From Virgibacillus_N oceani_A (lineage in GTDB: Bacteria; Bacillota; Bacilli; Bacillales; Amphibacillaceae), in assembly GCA_041521345.1 (NCBI GenBank), contig JBGOHB010000021.1: 64,000 bases of DNA; one strand, 5' to 3'. The notes below the pieces were generated by a model, which worked only from the letters and a program-made list of their open reading frames with translations, was not told where the DNA came from and made no database searches. Below, in pieces: positions 44,284 to 54,021 of the stretch (its first letter is position 1; every line of letters begins with the position of its first letter). Made by a program: the position numbers and the translations under genes.

Positions 44284-45628
44284 TCCAAAGCTCCTCTCTT
44301 GCCGTTACCAGTTCATACAGGATCTTTGTACCAAATCCGGATGCTCCTTCATCTGCATCAGGGAAAAATCGGGAGGTATTAGCCATATCTATGTGAATCC
44401 ATTTTGTTTGCTCTTCCACAAAGTGCTCAATAAATAAAGCAGCCGTAATTGCCCCAGCAAAACTGGAGCTGCTCATATTGGATATATCTGCTACATGGCT
44501 CTTCATATAGCTTTTATAATCTTTTTCCAATGGCATAGGCCAAACTTCATCCCCACTTTTTTGCCCGTACTCATATACTTTATCCGATATATACTTATGA
44601 TTACTGAATACAGCTGCCATCTTTAGTCCTAATGCCTGCCCCACATTTCCAGTCAACGTAGCAATATCTATAATTCTATTGACACCAATAAGCTGGGCAT
44701 AAAGGATCGCATCCGCGATGATCAATCTTCCTTCTGCATCCGTATTACCAACCTCTACCGTTATATCATTTCTATATCGAATAACGTCAGATGGAAGATA
44801 GGCATTCGTCCCCGCAGCATTTTCTACGAGTGGCAGAATTGCGATAACATGACATGCTGCATCCATGTCTGCCAGTAATTTCATAGCTCCAGTTACGGCT
44901 GCTGCTCCACCGAGATCCATTTTCATTTCTGCAATGGCAGAACCCGTTTTCACATTTACCCCGCCAGTATCAAAAGTAACTCCTTTACCAATAAGTGCTA
45001 GCGGGTCCTCATCATTCGTTTTCAACGTGAGCACAGCAACACACGGTTCATATTTACTGCCACTTCCTACTGTTTGAACCCCGTAGAATCCTTCTTCTTC
45101 CAAATCATCATGGTCTATAATTTTGACCTCCACATTTGTTCCTTCAAATAAATTCCTTAAATAATCCGCATAAGTACGTGGATATAACACATTAGCCGGT
45201 TCGTTACAGATATCACGAGTTACATGAACAGCTTCTGCGATTGTTCTGGCCGTAGCAGAAATATCCATGAAGTCCTTGGGAATTTTTACAGAGATAGATT
45301 CTTTGTTTTTATTGGAATGATAGCGGTCAAAACTGTAATCGGATTTATAGAGACCTTCCAGAAAACCCGATAGATTTATTTGTTTACAGTCCTTCTCATC
45401 TAATTCGATATCAGTTATACCTTTTTTTTGAATGAACTTACAACATTCTTCTCCGAGCTTTACCCAATCCTGATTATCGGGATACTGAGTTTGTGCATTA
45501 TAAATATATACTTCGTCCAGCAATTCATCATAGCAATGAAACATCTCACCAAACTTCAACGTACATCTCTTCTGAAGTTTATTTGGCAGATCATTTTCAT
45601 CCTTATAAAATATTATTTTTGCTTTCAT
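44258..45628 (-). CDS. leucyl aminopeptidase (M17 family)
   Basis: Cytosolic di-zinc/manganese aminopeptidase of 456 residues. Metal-binding segments are GKGVTFDTGGVNVKTGSAIAEMKMDLGGAA and the signature NTDAEGRLIIADAI in the C-terminal domain. It removes N-terminal residues from imported peptides; its position after the DppDF-type ATPase genes fits. AGGAGG 5 bases upstream of the ATG. The N-terminal domain is divergent, as is common in this family. Confidence 0.93.
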   Translation of the reverse strand: MKAKIIFYKDENDLPNKLQKRCTLKFGEMFHCYDELLDEVYIYNAQTQYPDNQDWVKLGEECCKFIQKKGITDIELDEKDCKQINLSGFLEGLYKSDYSFDRYHSNKNKESISVKIPKDFMDISATARTIAEAVHVTRDICNEPANVLYPRTYADYLRNLFEGTNVEVKIIDHDDLEEEGFYGVQTVGSGSKYEPCVAVLTLKTNDEDPLALIGKGVTFDTGGVNVKTGSAIAEMKMDLGGAAAVTGAMKLLADMDAACHVIAILPLVENAAGTNAYLPSDVIRYRNDITVEVGNTDAEGRLIIADAILYAQLIGVNRIIDIATLTGNVGQALGLKMAAVFSNHKYISDKVYEYGQKSGDEVWPMPLEKDYKSYMKSHVADISNMSSSSFAGAITAALFIEHFVEEQTKWIHIDMANTSRFFPDADEGASGFGTKILYELVTAREELWNDGMDRRK

Positions 45629-45648
45629 TGAATCCTCCTATTGACTTG

Positions 45649-46617
45649 TTAGCTATATAGATGACAGGCAACAACTTGATCATCATCCATATGGATATTT
45701 TCCGGGGTTTCTTTCCTGCATATATCCATGGCAAATGGACATCGTGTATGAAATTTACATCCGGATGGCGGATTTGATGCACTTGGTATTTCACCAGTCA
45801 ATATAATTCTTTCTTTCTCTTGTTTACCCGGCTGCGGAATGGAAGAAAGAAGGGATTGTGTATATGGATGTTTAGGATCTTCAAACAATTTTTCCTTACT
45901 AGCTACTTCCACCAGATCACCTAGATACATGACACCAATTCGGTCACTTATATGTTCTACAACACTTAAATCATGCGAAATAAATAAGTAGGTCAAGTCA
46001 AATTCTTCCTGCAAGTCAACAAGCAGATTAAGAACTTGCGCTTGAATGGAAACATCCAGTGCCGATACTGCTTCATCGGCGATGATAAGTTCCGGATTCA
46101 GTATAAGCGAACGTGCAATACTGATACGTTGACGCTGTCCTCCACTGAATTCATGCGGGAACTTATTCAAGTGATACTTGTTTATTCCACATATCTCCAG
46201 GAGCTTCGTTGCCTTTTCCAGTTTCTCACGCTTGCCCATCTTTGGATAATGTACGCTTAATGGCTCCATCACAATATCTTTAATTTTCATTCTGGGACTC
46301 AATGAGGCAAATGGGTCCTGAAAAATCATCTGCATTCGTTTACGATAGTTTTTCCATTGAGACTCAGACAATCCAACTAAATTTTGCCCATTAAAAATGA
46401 TTTCACCTTTATTTGCTTGAATTAACCCATTGATTAATCTTCCAGTAGTAGACTTCCCACATCCTGATTCACCAACAAGACCAAAAGTTTCTCCTTTTTT
46501 GATAGAGAAGTCCAGACCATCCACTGCGTGTACATATCCATTAGGCTTAAACCACTTTTTCCCTAATGGAAATTTTTTTGCTAACCCTTTAACTTCTATA
46601 AGCGTACTTTGAGTCAT
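45649..46617 (-). CDS. oligopeptide/dipeptide ABC transporter ATPase (DppF/OppF)
   Basis: ATPase of 322 residues: Walker A GESGCGKSTTGR, signature FSGGQRQRISIARSL, Walker B LIIADEAVSALD, and the C-terminal oligopeptide-transporter extension with PSGCKFHTRCPFAMDICRKE, a Cys-rich stretch that can bind a cluster. The frame is open to 46734, but AAGGAGG before ATG 46617 sets the start, which overlaps the dppD stop by 29 bases. It powers peptide import with the partner ATPase. Confidence 0.94.
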   Translation of the reverse strand: MTQSTLIEVKGLAKKFPLGKKWFKPNGYVHAVDGLDFSIKKGETFGLVGESGCGKSTTGRLINGLIQANKGEIIFNGQNLVGLSESQWKNYRKRMQMIFQDPFASLSPRMKIKDIVMEPLSVHYPKMGKREKLEKATKLLEICGINKYHLNKFPHEFSGGQRQRISIARSLILNPELIIADEAVSALDVSIQAQVLNLLVDLQEEFDLTYLFISHDLSVVEHISDRIGVMYLGDLVEVASKEKLFEDPKHPYTQSLLSSIPQPGKQEKERIILTGEIPSASNPPSGCKFHTRCPFAMDICRKETPENIHMDDDQVVACHLYS

Positions 46618-47596
46618 GTCCTTCCTCCTTATCTTCGACTTCCAGCCAACACCTTGATTTTCCATGGGTGGAATTAAAAAGATCCGGCTCTTTCTGCCAG
46701 CATATATCCATAGCAAAGTCACATCTTGGCGCAAATGTACATCCTTTAGGCATATTCTGAGGACTCGGAACAGTGCCCTGAATAGAATATAGTTTCTTCT
46801 CGTTTCTTCCGATAATTGGAATCGATTTAATTAATCCTTTTGTATATGGATGAGAAGCTCCTTCAAATAGCCTTTCTACTGAAAGCTCTTCCACAACCCT
46901 TCCGGCATACATAACAATCACTCGATCACATATTTCAGACACTACGCCAAGATCATGTGTAATGAACAGTACCCCCATGTCTGATGTCTCCTGAATTTCC
47001 TTTAATAGATTCAGTATCTGCTTTTGGATCGTAACATCCAATGCCGTTGTTGGTTCATCGGCAATCAATAAAGAAGGATGACAGGAGATCTGCATAGCAA
47101 TCATGACTCTTTGAAGCATTCCCCCTGATAGCTCATGAGGGTAGCCATTCATAATATCCTTAGCACGTGGTATTCCAACAGATTCCAGCATGGAAAGAGC
47201 ATGCGCTTGCGCTTTTTTCTTAGAATATTTCATATGAAGCATAATGATTTCAGTCATTTGTTTTTCAATCTTGACTAATGGATTGAGTGAAGTCATCGGC
47301 TCCTGAAATATCATCGATAATTCTTTTCCACGATATTTCCGCATTTCTGCCTCTTTTAAGGAAAGAAGGTTAACACCCTTATAATTTACTTCGCCTGCGA
47401 GCACTTTACCTGGAGTGCCATGTAAGAGCTGCATGATTGATAGAGAGGTAACACTTTTCCCACTGCCGGATTCTCCTACTAATCCGACAATCTCTCCTTT
47501 ATTTATTTCCAGGTCGATTCCATGAAGCACCTTATGAATCTCTCCATCACTTTGAAAACCTGTTTGTAAATTAGAAACTTTTAATAGTTCTTCCAT
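46589..47596 (-). CDS. oligopeptide/dipeptide ABC transporter ATPase (DppD/OppD)
   Basis: ATPase of 335 residues: Walker A GESGSGKSVTSL, signature LSGGMLQRVMIAM, Walker B LLIADEPTTALD, and the C-terminal segment PKGCTFAPRCDFAMDICWQKEP. It pairs with the DppF-type ATPase encoded next. It begins 15 bases after the second permease gene. Confidence 0.94.
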   Translation of the reverse strand: MEELLKVSNLQTGFQSDGEIHKVLHGIDLEINKGEIVGLVGESGSGKSVTSLSIMQLLHGTPGKVLAGEVNYKGVNLLSLKEAEMRKYRGKELSMIFQEPMTSLNPLVKIEKQMTEIIMLHMKYSKKKAQAHALSMLESVGIPRAKDIMNGYPHELSGGMLQRVMIAMQISCHPSLLIADEPTTALDVTIQKQILNLLKEIQETSDMGVLFITHDLGVVSEICDRVIVMYAGRVVEELSVERLFEGASHPYTKGLIKSIPIIGRNEKKLYSIQGTVPSPQNMPKGCTFAPRCDFAMDICWQKEPDLFNSTHGKSRCWLEVEDKEEGHDSKYAYRS

Positions 47597-47611
47597 ACAA
47601 ATACCTTCTTT

Positions 47612-48508
47612 CTAATCTCTTGTTTTAGGATCCAATACATCTCTCATTCCATCCCCAAGAATATTGAAGGCTAGGACAGTCAAGAAAATCATCAGTCCCG
47701 GAAAGAAAACAATATGAAAAGAAGTGCCGATATAGTCTCTTCCCATACTAAGCATCGCTCCCCAATCCGGGGAAGATAACTCCGCACCCAAACCTAGAAA
47801 GCTCAAGCTTGCTGCAGAGAGAATAGCCGTACCAACATTCATTGTAAAATAAACAATGACTACAGGGATCGTTTCAGGAAATATATGTTTAAAGACAATT
47901 CTTTTTCTGCTCGCTCCCATTGATTTGGCAGATTCGACAAATAACAATTCCTTTACTTCCAGTGTGGAGCTTCTAACAATCCTGGCAAAAGAAGGCACAC
48001 TGAAGAATGCAATGGCAATAATAACATTCTGAAGACCAGGTCCCAGAATGGCTACAATACCAATAGCTAAAATCAAATCCGGAAAAGCAAACAGAATATC
48101 ACATAACCTCATAATTGCTTTATCTATCCACTTTCCAAAAAATCCACTTATCAGTCCCAAAATAGTACCTGCAATAGCTCCGATTGTTACCGCAGTGAGA
48201 CTTACGGTCAAAGCAATTTCAGTACCGGCAATGATTCTTGAAAACAGATCTCTTCCGTATTCATCTGTACCAAATACATATGGCCAGGACGGAGAATTCA
48301 GTACATTGCCATAATCCGGTTCCGTATGGTCAAATGGTGTGATGTATTGACCTGCCACTACAAGGGCAAGCAATAAAATAATAAAATACAAGGAATAAAG
48401 GGCAGGCTTTTTCTTCCTAAATAATTTCCAGAATTCCAAAAAACGACTCTCCGTTTTATTTGAATTAATTTCTTCATTCAGATACATTTTAGCATTGTTA
48501 TTTTCCAT
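47612..48508 (-). CDS. dipeptide ABC transporter permease (DppC)
   Basis: Permease of 298 residues with an N-terminal OppC-type segment and about six hydrophobic segments; the EAA loop is seen at VESAKSMGASRKRIVFKHIFPE. It completes the membrane channel with the DppB-type protein. Confidence 0.93.
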   Translation of the reverse strand: MENNNAKMYLNEEINSNKTESRFLEFWKLFRKKKPALYSLYFIILLLALVVAGQYITPFDHTEPDYGNVLNSPSWPYVFGTDEYGRDLFSRIIAGTEIALTVSLTAVTIGAIAGTILGLISGFFGKWIDKAIMRLCDILFAFPDLILAIGIVAILGPGLQNVIIAIAFFSVPSFARIVRSSTLEVKELLFVESAKSMGASRKRIVFKHIFPETIPVVIVYFTMNVGTAILSAASLSFLGLGAELSSPDWGAMLSMGRDYIGTSFHIVFFPGLMIFLTVLAFNILGDGMRDVLDPKTRD

Positions 48509-48537
48509 CTATGGCACCTCCTCATGTACTTGCTGCA

Positions 48538-49461
48538 TTAGTCATATCGAATTTTTGGATTAAACAGGCTATATAAAATATCTACAATCAGATTCACCAA
48601 TATAAATTGAACGGAGAAAAATAAGATCAAAGCCTGAACCACGGGGTAATCCCTATAGCTGATGGAATCTATTAATAACTGTCCAAGACCTGGAAAACTG
48701 AATACCGTTTCCACCACAACTGAACCCCCAAGGAGAAACCCAAACTGCAGACCAGCTACAGTAATCACAGGGATAAGTGAATTTTTGAGTGCATGACCAT
48801 AAATAATATGCTGTCCACTTAGACCTTTTGATCTGCCTGTTCTGATATAATCCTGTTTCAATGTATGTACAAGGGAAGAACGAGTAAATCTGGCTATCAT
48901 CGCCATGATTCCTGCCCCTAAAGCAAAAGATGGCAAAATATAACTTTTCAACCCATCGTTTATTCCACCAGTTGGCAACCAGCCTAACTGTACAGAGAAA
49001 ATTTGAATAGCTACGAGCCCTAACCAGAAATTTGGCAGAGAGATTCCGGAAACTGCAGTAAGCATCCCAAGACGATCAGGCAGACGATCCCTGAATACAG
49101 CAGATATAATGCCAAGCAATATTCCAATCACTAAAGCCCATAGTATACTGAAAAAAGTGAGAAGCAATGAAGGTCCTATTCGATCCGATATTAAATCGAT
49201 AACCGGAATGCCGGATCGATACGATTCACCTAATTCCAACTGTAATAAAGAGGATAAATATGTAGTATATTGAACAAGAATCGGATCATTTAAACCTAGT
49301 GCATTTCGTGCATTTTCAATTTCTTCAACACCCGCATCCTGACCAGCCATCAACCTTGCTGGATCCCCAGGAATAAAATGAATAAACATGAAAACAAAAA
49401 AGGAAACGACTAATAGTAAAGGTAATAATGACAGTAGTCGTTTAATTATATACCGTAACAT
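48538..49461 (-). CDS. dipeptide ABC transporter permease (DppB)
   Basis: Permease of 307 residues with six hydrophobic segments, starting MLRYIIKRLLSLLPLLLVVSF and containing IPGDPARLMAG and the EAA loop YIRTGRSKGLSGQHIIYGHALKNSLIP. ATG 49461 is preferred to the GTG at 49470 because GGTAGGTG precedes it. Its gene is separated from the binding-protein gene by three hairpins. Confidence 0.93.
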   Translation of the reverse strand: MLRYIIKRLLSLLPLLLVVSFFVFMFIHFIPGDPARLMAGQDAGVEEIENARNALGLNDPILVQYTTYLSSLLQLELGESYRSGIPVIDLISDRIGPSLLLTFFSILWALVIGILLGIISAVFRDRLPDRLGMLTAVSGISLPNFWLGLVAIQIFSVQLGWLPTGGINDGLKSYILPSFALGAGIMAMIARFTRSSLVHTLKQDYIRTGRSKGLSGQHIIYGHALKNSLIPVITVAGLQFGFLLGGSVVVETVFSFPGLGQLLIDSISYRDYPVVQALILFFSVQFILVNLIVDILYSLFNPKIRYD

Positions 49462-49490
49462 GACTAACACCTACCTATAAAGTGAAACTT

Positions 49491-49660
49491 CATTCAGTGG
49501 GGGTTTTCTTATCATCCCCCACTGAATGTTAGTTGAACGAATCGGGCCGTTACTGGCTGTTGGATCTCCCACTTAGCATTTTCATGTTTCCTTCATTCTT
49601 GAAGTGGGAGCCTTACAGCCAGTTACACTGCGATAAAAGGATGAGGCTGTTTCCAGCCTC
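49491..49660 (-). promoter_or_regulatory. three successive hairpins between binding-protein and permease genes
   Basis: Stem 1: ATTCAGTGGGGG / CCCCCACTGAAT (49491-49528). Stem 2: two-step CTGGCTGT...CTCCCACTT / AAGTGGGAG...ACAGCCAG (49553-49622). Stem 3: GAGGCT / AGCCTC (49643-49660). These likely end or stabilise most transcripts after the binding-protein gene so it is made in excess over the permeases. Confidence 0.7.
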
Positions 49661-49668
49661 ACTAATGT

Positions 49669-51252
49669 TTATTTCAAATTCGCATCTCGAATACTTACAG
49701 ATCCATCGGGTAAAACATATACGCCTTCAAGCGATGAGGAATATCCTGATAGTATAGTATCAGACCCTAGGAAAATCCAAGGAGCCTCGCTATAAACTGT
49801 TTCCTGAATTTCAGCATATATTTCTTCTTGTTCTTCTGCATCACCAGTCTGATTTGCTTCATCAATCCAATCAGACACTTGCTGATTATCATAATATGCT
49901 GTGTTAGCACCTTCTGGCGGCGTGTATTCGTTATGGAACAATGAGCGGGTTGCGCCGTCAGCATCTCCTGAAGACGGTGACCAGCTTACATACCACATTT
50001 GCAGGTCAGTTTCTTCTGCTGTTTCAGGAGTATAGATGGAATCATTTAAAGTTGCTTCTTCCATGGATCGAACTTCCAGGTCAATACCGATTTGGGATAA
50101 TTGTTGCTCGATAAACTGCATACCAGTATTTGTCTCAGAAGCAGTATTGCCCCAAATTTCGGCTGTGAACCCATCTGCATAACCAGCTTCTGCCATTAAT
50201 TCCTCTGCTTTTTCAACATTTGTTTCATATAACGCCTGTTCAGCATAGTGCTGTGTCTGAGATGACATCGTTGAACTTAAAGGTTCACCGTATCCGTTTC
50301 TTACAACCGAAATAAATGCTTCTTGATCAACTGCATGGTTCATAGCTTGTCGAACTCTCTCATCATCAAATGGTTCTTTTTGCGTGTTGATGGACACATA
50401 TCTAGCAATGGTAGAAGGTGTTTCTTCGATCACAATATTTTCCTCATTTTCTAGTTCTTCCGCATTATTATGTGGAACTGGGTAAATGAAGTCTGCTTCG
50501 CCCGTCTGTAGCATTGCTACACGCGATCCATTCTCTGGCACTGGACGGAAAGTCACTTCTTGTACATTTGTGCCCAGATCTCCCCAGTAATCTTCATTTT
50601 TGCTAACCGCCATGGAGTCTCCTTGATTCCATTCCTCGAATTTAAATGCACCTGTTCCAACAGGATTTAATGCAAGATCATCAGAGCCGCTAATTGCCTC
50701 AGGACTTGCAATCAGAATCATCGCAAACTTATTCATCATGGCACCAAAAGGTTGTGCTAAAGTAAATTTAATTTCATATTCATCTAAGACTTCAATACTA
50801 TCAAGGTCTTGCAAATTTCTATTTGCTCTCATGTCTTCATCAATGATTCTATCAAAGTTGGCCTTTACGGCTTCTGCATTGAAAGGTTCTCCGTCATGGA
50901 ACGTCACGTCCTCCCGTAAAGTAAATGTAAATTCTGTAGAATCTTCGTTCACCTCATAATCTTCAGCAAGAACTGGTTGTATTTCCATATTTTCATCGAA
51001 ACCCACCAACCCTTCATACATGGAACGAGTACCGAAAATGGATACGGTATCTCCTACGTCATGTGGATCCAGGGAAATGAAGTCTTGTTCAATTGCGACA
51101 GTGATACTATCACCTGTCTCTCCGTCTGTCGATTCAACATCATTTTCTCCAGCACTTTCTCCAGCTCCGTCGTTCTCATCATTTGAATTACATGCTGCAA
51201 ATACCAAGGTAAATGACAATAGCATTAGTAGTAACCATATAGATTTTTTCAT
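49669..51252 (-). CDS. peptide ABC transporter substrate-binding lipoprotein (DppE/OppA type)
   Basis: Family-5 extracellular binding protein of 527 residues; lipobox LVFAAC at about residues 15-20, acidic linker, then ITVAIEQDFISLDPHDVGDT and the family signature around NPVGTGAFKFEEWNQGDSMAVSKNEDYWG. It binds peptides (or peptide-like solutes) for the DppBCDF transporter. It lies 13 bases after the asparaginase gene. Confidence 0.92.
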   Translation of the reverse strand: MKKSIWLLLMLLSFTLVFAACNSNDENDGAGESAGENDVESTDGETGDSITVAIEQDFISLDPHDVGDTVSIFGTRSMYEGLVGFDENMEIQPVLAEDYEVNEDSTEFTFTLREDVTFHDGEPFNAEAVKANFDRIIDEDMRANRNLQDLDSIEVLDEYEIKFTLAQPFGAMMNKFAMILIASPEAISGSDDLALNPVGTGAFKFEEWNQGDSMAVSKNEDYWGDLGTNVQEVTFRPVPENGSRVAMLQTGEADFIYPVPHNNAEELENEENIVIEETPSTIARYVSINTQKEPFDDERVRQAMNHAVDQEAFISVVRNGYGEPLSSTMSSQTQHYAEQALYETNVEKAEELMAEAGYADGFTAEIWGNTASETNTGMQFIEQQLSQIGIDLEVRSMEEATLNDSIYTPETAEETDLQMWYVSWSPSSGDADGATRSLFHNEYTPPEGANTAYYDNQQVSDWIDEANQTGDAEEQEEIYAEIQETVYSEAPWIFLGSDTILSGYSSSLEGVYVLPDGSVSIRDANLK

Positions 51253-51265
51253 TATGTACAGCCTC

Positions 51266-52258
51266 CTATAGAATAATTTTTGTTTCCCCTACCATTTCCC
51301 CTCCATCACTAAGTATTTTTGAAGGTTTCAACTGATAGAGGTCTTTGATGGTTTGTTTGTTTTGATAATTAATTTTTTCCAGTGCTTTAGCGACAATTAA
51401 TGGCCAAAGTAATTCAGTTCCACTCAATACTTTCAATGCAATACTTATTTTTTCTTCCTTTAATGCCAAACAATATACCCCTTGTGCACCCCCTTTCGCA
51501 ATAATATTTTTATCTTTTAACAATACAGTGCATATAAAATCATGGGATGCCACGATTTCCGGGTTCGTCTGCATCGTATTAAAAATACGGGTTAATATAC
51601 CTCTTTTGTTCTCATCCGGGACCAAATCAGGATGTACAAACTTCAGATAAGAAAGCGCCATGTTCCTCAATGGTACGCCGAATACGGGAACACCGCAGCC
51701 ATCTTTTCCGACAGCCATCTTTTCTTTTGGATACTCACTTAATATCTCTACTTCTTCCTTAATACGTTGTTGAAGTGGATGATCTACTTCCCCGTAACCT
51801 TCTGTACTTTCACCCATTTCTCTTGAATAAGCCAAAAATCCAAGATGTTTACCGGAACAATTATGCAGTAATTTTCGTTTCTTTTTACCTTCACAGATAT
51901 ATTTAATTTTAGGCTGTTCATTTAATGGATAGCTTTCCCCGCAGATGAGCGAATCCTCTTTCAACCCTAACTTTTGAATCAGCGAATCCAAGCTTTTCTG
52001 ATGATAGCTTTCTCCACGCTGTGATGCACTAAATAAAGCCATCTCCTCACTAGTAAGGCTATATTTTTTTTCCATATCTGTGTCAAATGCAGGTATTGCC
52101 TGAATCGGCTTCATGGCTGAACGATAGAAAATAGGCGTATTTTCAACCTCTCCTTTGGAATAAATGACCTTGCCATTTTCATCCAAAATACACATCGCAC
52201 CTTCATGTTTATTTTCCAGATTACCTCCTCGGTATTCTTCCGCAATAGTTGTAGTCAT
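51266..52258 (-). CDS. asparaginase II-family amidohydrolase
   Basis: Protein of 330 residues of the PF06089-type asparaginase family, with RSAMKPIQAIPAF, HNCSGKHLGFLAY (conserved Ser/His region) and VGKDGCGVPVFGVPL as landmarks. It would cleave L-asparagine or an N-substituted asparagine to aspartate. Position directly after the ROK regulator and before the peptide-binding protein is striking: in a sugar-peptide setting it could act on a glycosylated asparagine (inference). Starts at ATG or ATA-preceded methionines; the ATG at 52258 has AGGTGACAC upstream. Confidence 0.82.
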   Translation of the reverse strand: MTTTIAEEYRGGNLENKHEGAMCILDENGKVIYSKGEVENTPIFYRSAMKPIQAIPAFDTDMEKKYSLTSEEMALFSASQRGESYHQKSLDSLIQKLGLKEDSLICGESYPLNEQPKIKYICEGKKKRKLLHNCSGKHLGFLAYSREMGESTEGYGEVDHPLQQRIKEEVEILSEYPKEKMAVGKDGCGVPVFGVPLRNMALSYLKFVHPDLVPDENKRGILTRIFNTMQTNPEIVASHDFICTVLLKDKNIIAKGGAQGVYCLALKEEKISIALKVLSGTELLWPLIVAKALEKINYQNKQTIKDLYQLKPSKILSDGGEMVGETKIIL

Positions 52259-52271
52259 TATGTGTCACCTT

Positions 52272-53435
52272 CTATAAGTTGATATTTTTTATAAAATGAT
52301 TCTTCATATGTATGGCAGCTCCCAAAATAACACCTTCATCCTTTGTTTTCGTTATTTCTACATCAAATGAGTCTCTTGCTGGATTCCATATCGTACCTGA
52401 ATACGCTTTAAGCAATTCCTCTTGAATATAAGGATGATTTTCTATCAGTGAGCCTGACAATATAACAAGATCAGGATTAAAAGAACAAACTGTATTATTG
52501 ATGGCAATCGAAGCATATTTAATTGCTTTTGAGATAATGTTCTTTGCCCAGGTTTCTCCATTTTCAACTTCACGTATTAATTCTTTTAAGTTATTAAACT
52601 TTTTAACTTTTGACGCTTCATTCAAAAGAAAAGGTTCAGCTACATAGGTTTGGAGACATCCAAAATTACCACAAGGACAATATGCCCCATTTGGATCAAC
52701 AATCGTATGCCCAATTTCACCTGAAAAATTCGATTTCCCCCTGCTGATCTCACCATCACTGATTAACGCAGATCCAACCCCGCTGCCGAATCCCAATATG
52801 ATTAAATGCTCTACACTAGAATCACAAAATTTATATTCCGACAACGCTTTCAATTTCAGTTCATTATCAACTTTAATTGGAATTCCTATTTGATCATGAA
52901 GCATATTTGCTAAAGGGTAATCTTCCCATTGCAATTGAACGGAAAAATCAACATTTCCTTTCTCAGGATCAATAATCCCTGGCATTCCTACACATAACCC
53001 GGAGACTTGATTATCCGTTAAATCAAATTCTTTCTTGAGTTCATATACTTCATCAACAATTTGTTTAACTACCATATCTGGGATCGTTTTTTGCAATGCT
53101 ACCTCTTTCTTAAAGATAAGTTCTTCATTAAAATTCATTAGCCCTATTCTAAAATGGAGATTATCCAATTCGACCCCAATAAAATAAATCCCATTTTTAT
53201 TTAATGTGAAGTAATTCGCTTTTCGACCGACGTTTTGATGATTCATTGCGACTTCTTCAATCAAATTTTCTTCACTCAACAAAGCCACAATACGTGAAGC
53301 GGAAGTGGGACTCATCTTTGTTTTCTTAGAAATTTCCGCTCGGGAAATAGGCCCGTAATCAGAGATCATTTTAAGCACTAATATTAAATTTTCTTTTTTC
53401 AAAAAATCTTGGTTTTTTATTTTCATTGCATTCAC
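52272..53435 (-). CDS. ROK-family transcriptional regulator (NagC/XylR type)
   Basis: 387 residues: N-terminal winged helix-turn-helix (ISRAEISKKTKMSPTSASRIVALLSEENLIEE) fused to a ROK sensor domain with the zinc-type motif YCPCGNFGCLQTY. ROK regulators respond to sugars such as N-acetylglucosamine, xylose or glucose, so a peptide operon under such a regulator suggests sugar-bearing peptides. It heads the operon and a strong inverted repeat lies 50-90 bases upstream. Confidence 0.9.
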   Translation of the reverse strand: MNAMKIKNQDFLKKENLILVLKMISDYGPISRAEISKKTKMSPTSASRIVALLSEENLIEEVAMNHQNVGRKANYFTLNKNGIYFIGVELDNLHFRIGLMNFNEELIFKKEVALQKTIPDMVVKQIVDEVYELKKEFDLTDNQVSGLCVGMPGIIDPEKGNVDFSVQLQWEDYPLANMLHDQIGIPIKVDNELKLKALSEYKFCDSSVEHLIILGFGSGVGSALISDGEISRGKSNFSGEIGHTIVDPNGAYCPCGNFGCLQTYVAEPFLLNEASKVKKFNNLKELIREVENGETWAKNIISKAIKYASIAINNTVCSFNPDLVILSGSLIENHPYIQEELLKAYSGTIWNPARDSFDVEITKTKDEGVILGAAIHMKNHFIKNINL

Positions 53436-53486
53436 CTTATTTACATCATGTTATTAATTAAGCAGAATAAAGCAAAGTTATAGCTA

Positions 53487-53524
53487 GAAAATAATGTTTT
53501 TTACTTTATTTTCACATTATTTTC
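53487..53524. promoter_or_regulatory. candidate operator of ROK regulator
   Basis: Perfect 10-bp arms GAAAATAATG (53487-53496) and CATTATTTTC (53515-53524), 18-base AT-rich centre, upstream of the regulator gene. Confidence 0.65.
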
Positions 53525-54021
53525 TTCAGTGAAGTTATTAATATGTTAAATTACAGTTAGATGTTTGTCAATCTTTTTTTAACTTTTTCTTTTATAACAA
53601 AACGATGGGACAACTTCAATTATGCTTCCCTATTCACTTCAAACCTTTGTTAGAAAAAGAATTGAGAATAACACAACAGTTATTTGATATGGTTATCGTG
53701 ATCCTAAATGTCGACCCATGAAAATAACTTGGGAAAAAACGTGGGATGGAGTTATCTCTTTACTCAAATAGTAAAGTAGGGAATCCCATTTACTGGGGAT
53801 ACATTGAATCCAAGCGGGTTAGCGGAATGTCTTTTTTTAATTGCTGATCTTTTTAATGTGCAAGGTTTGAAAGGTAAACCCAAAATGAGAAATATATGGA
53901 AGAATAGTTCTGGAGCTAGACATGTTATACAAGCACCCCGCGTGTATGAACGCAGGGTGCTGTGAATACCATTTTGCCAATGGGGTTCTTAAATATTTTT
54001 ATAGGTACCTCACGCTAGACA
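53525..54021. other. intergenic region between regulator and amidase
   Basis: About 500 bases, no supported gene. At 53935-53962 GCACCC and GGGTGC (with CGCGTGT / ACGCA inner pairing) form a hairpin after the amidase stop, a possible weak terminator. Confidence 0.5.
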
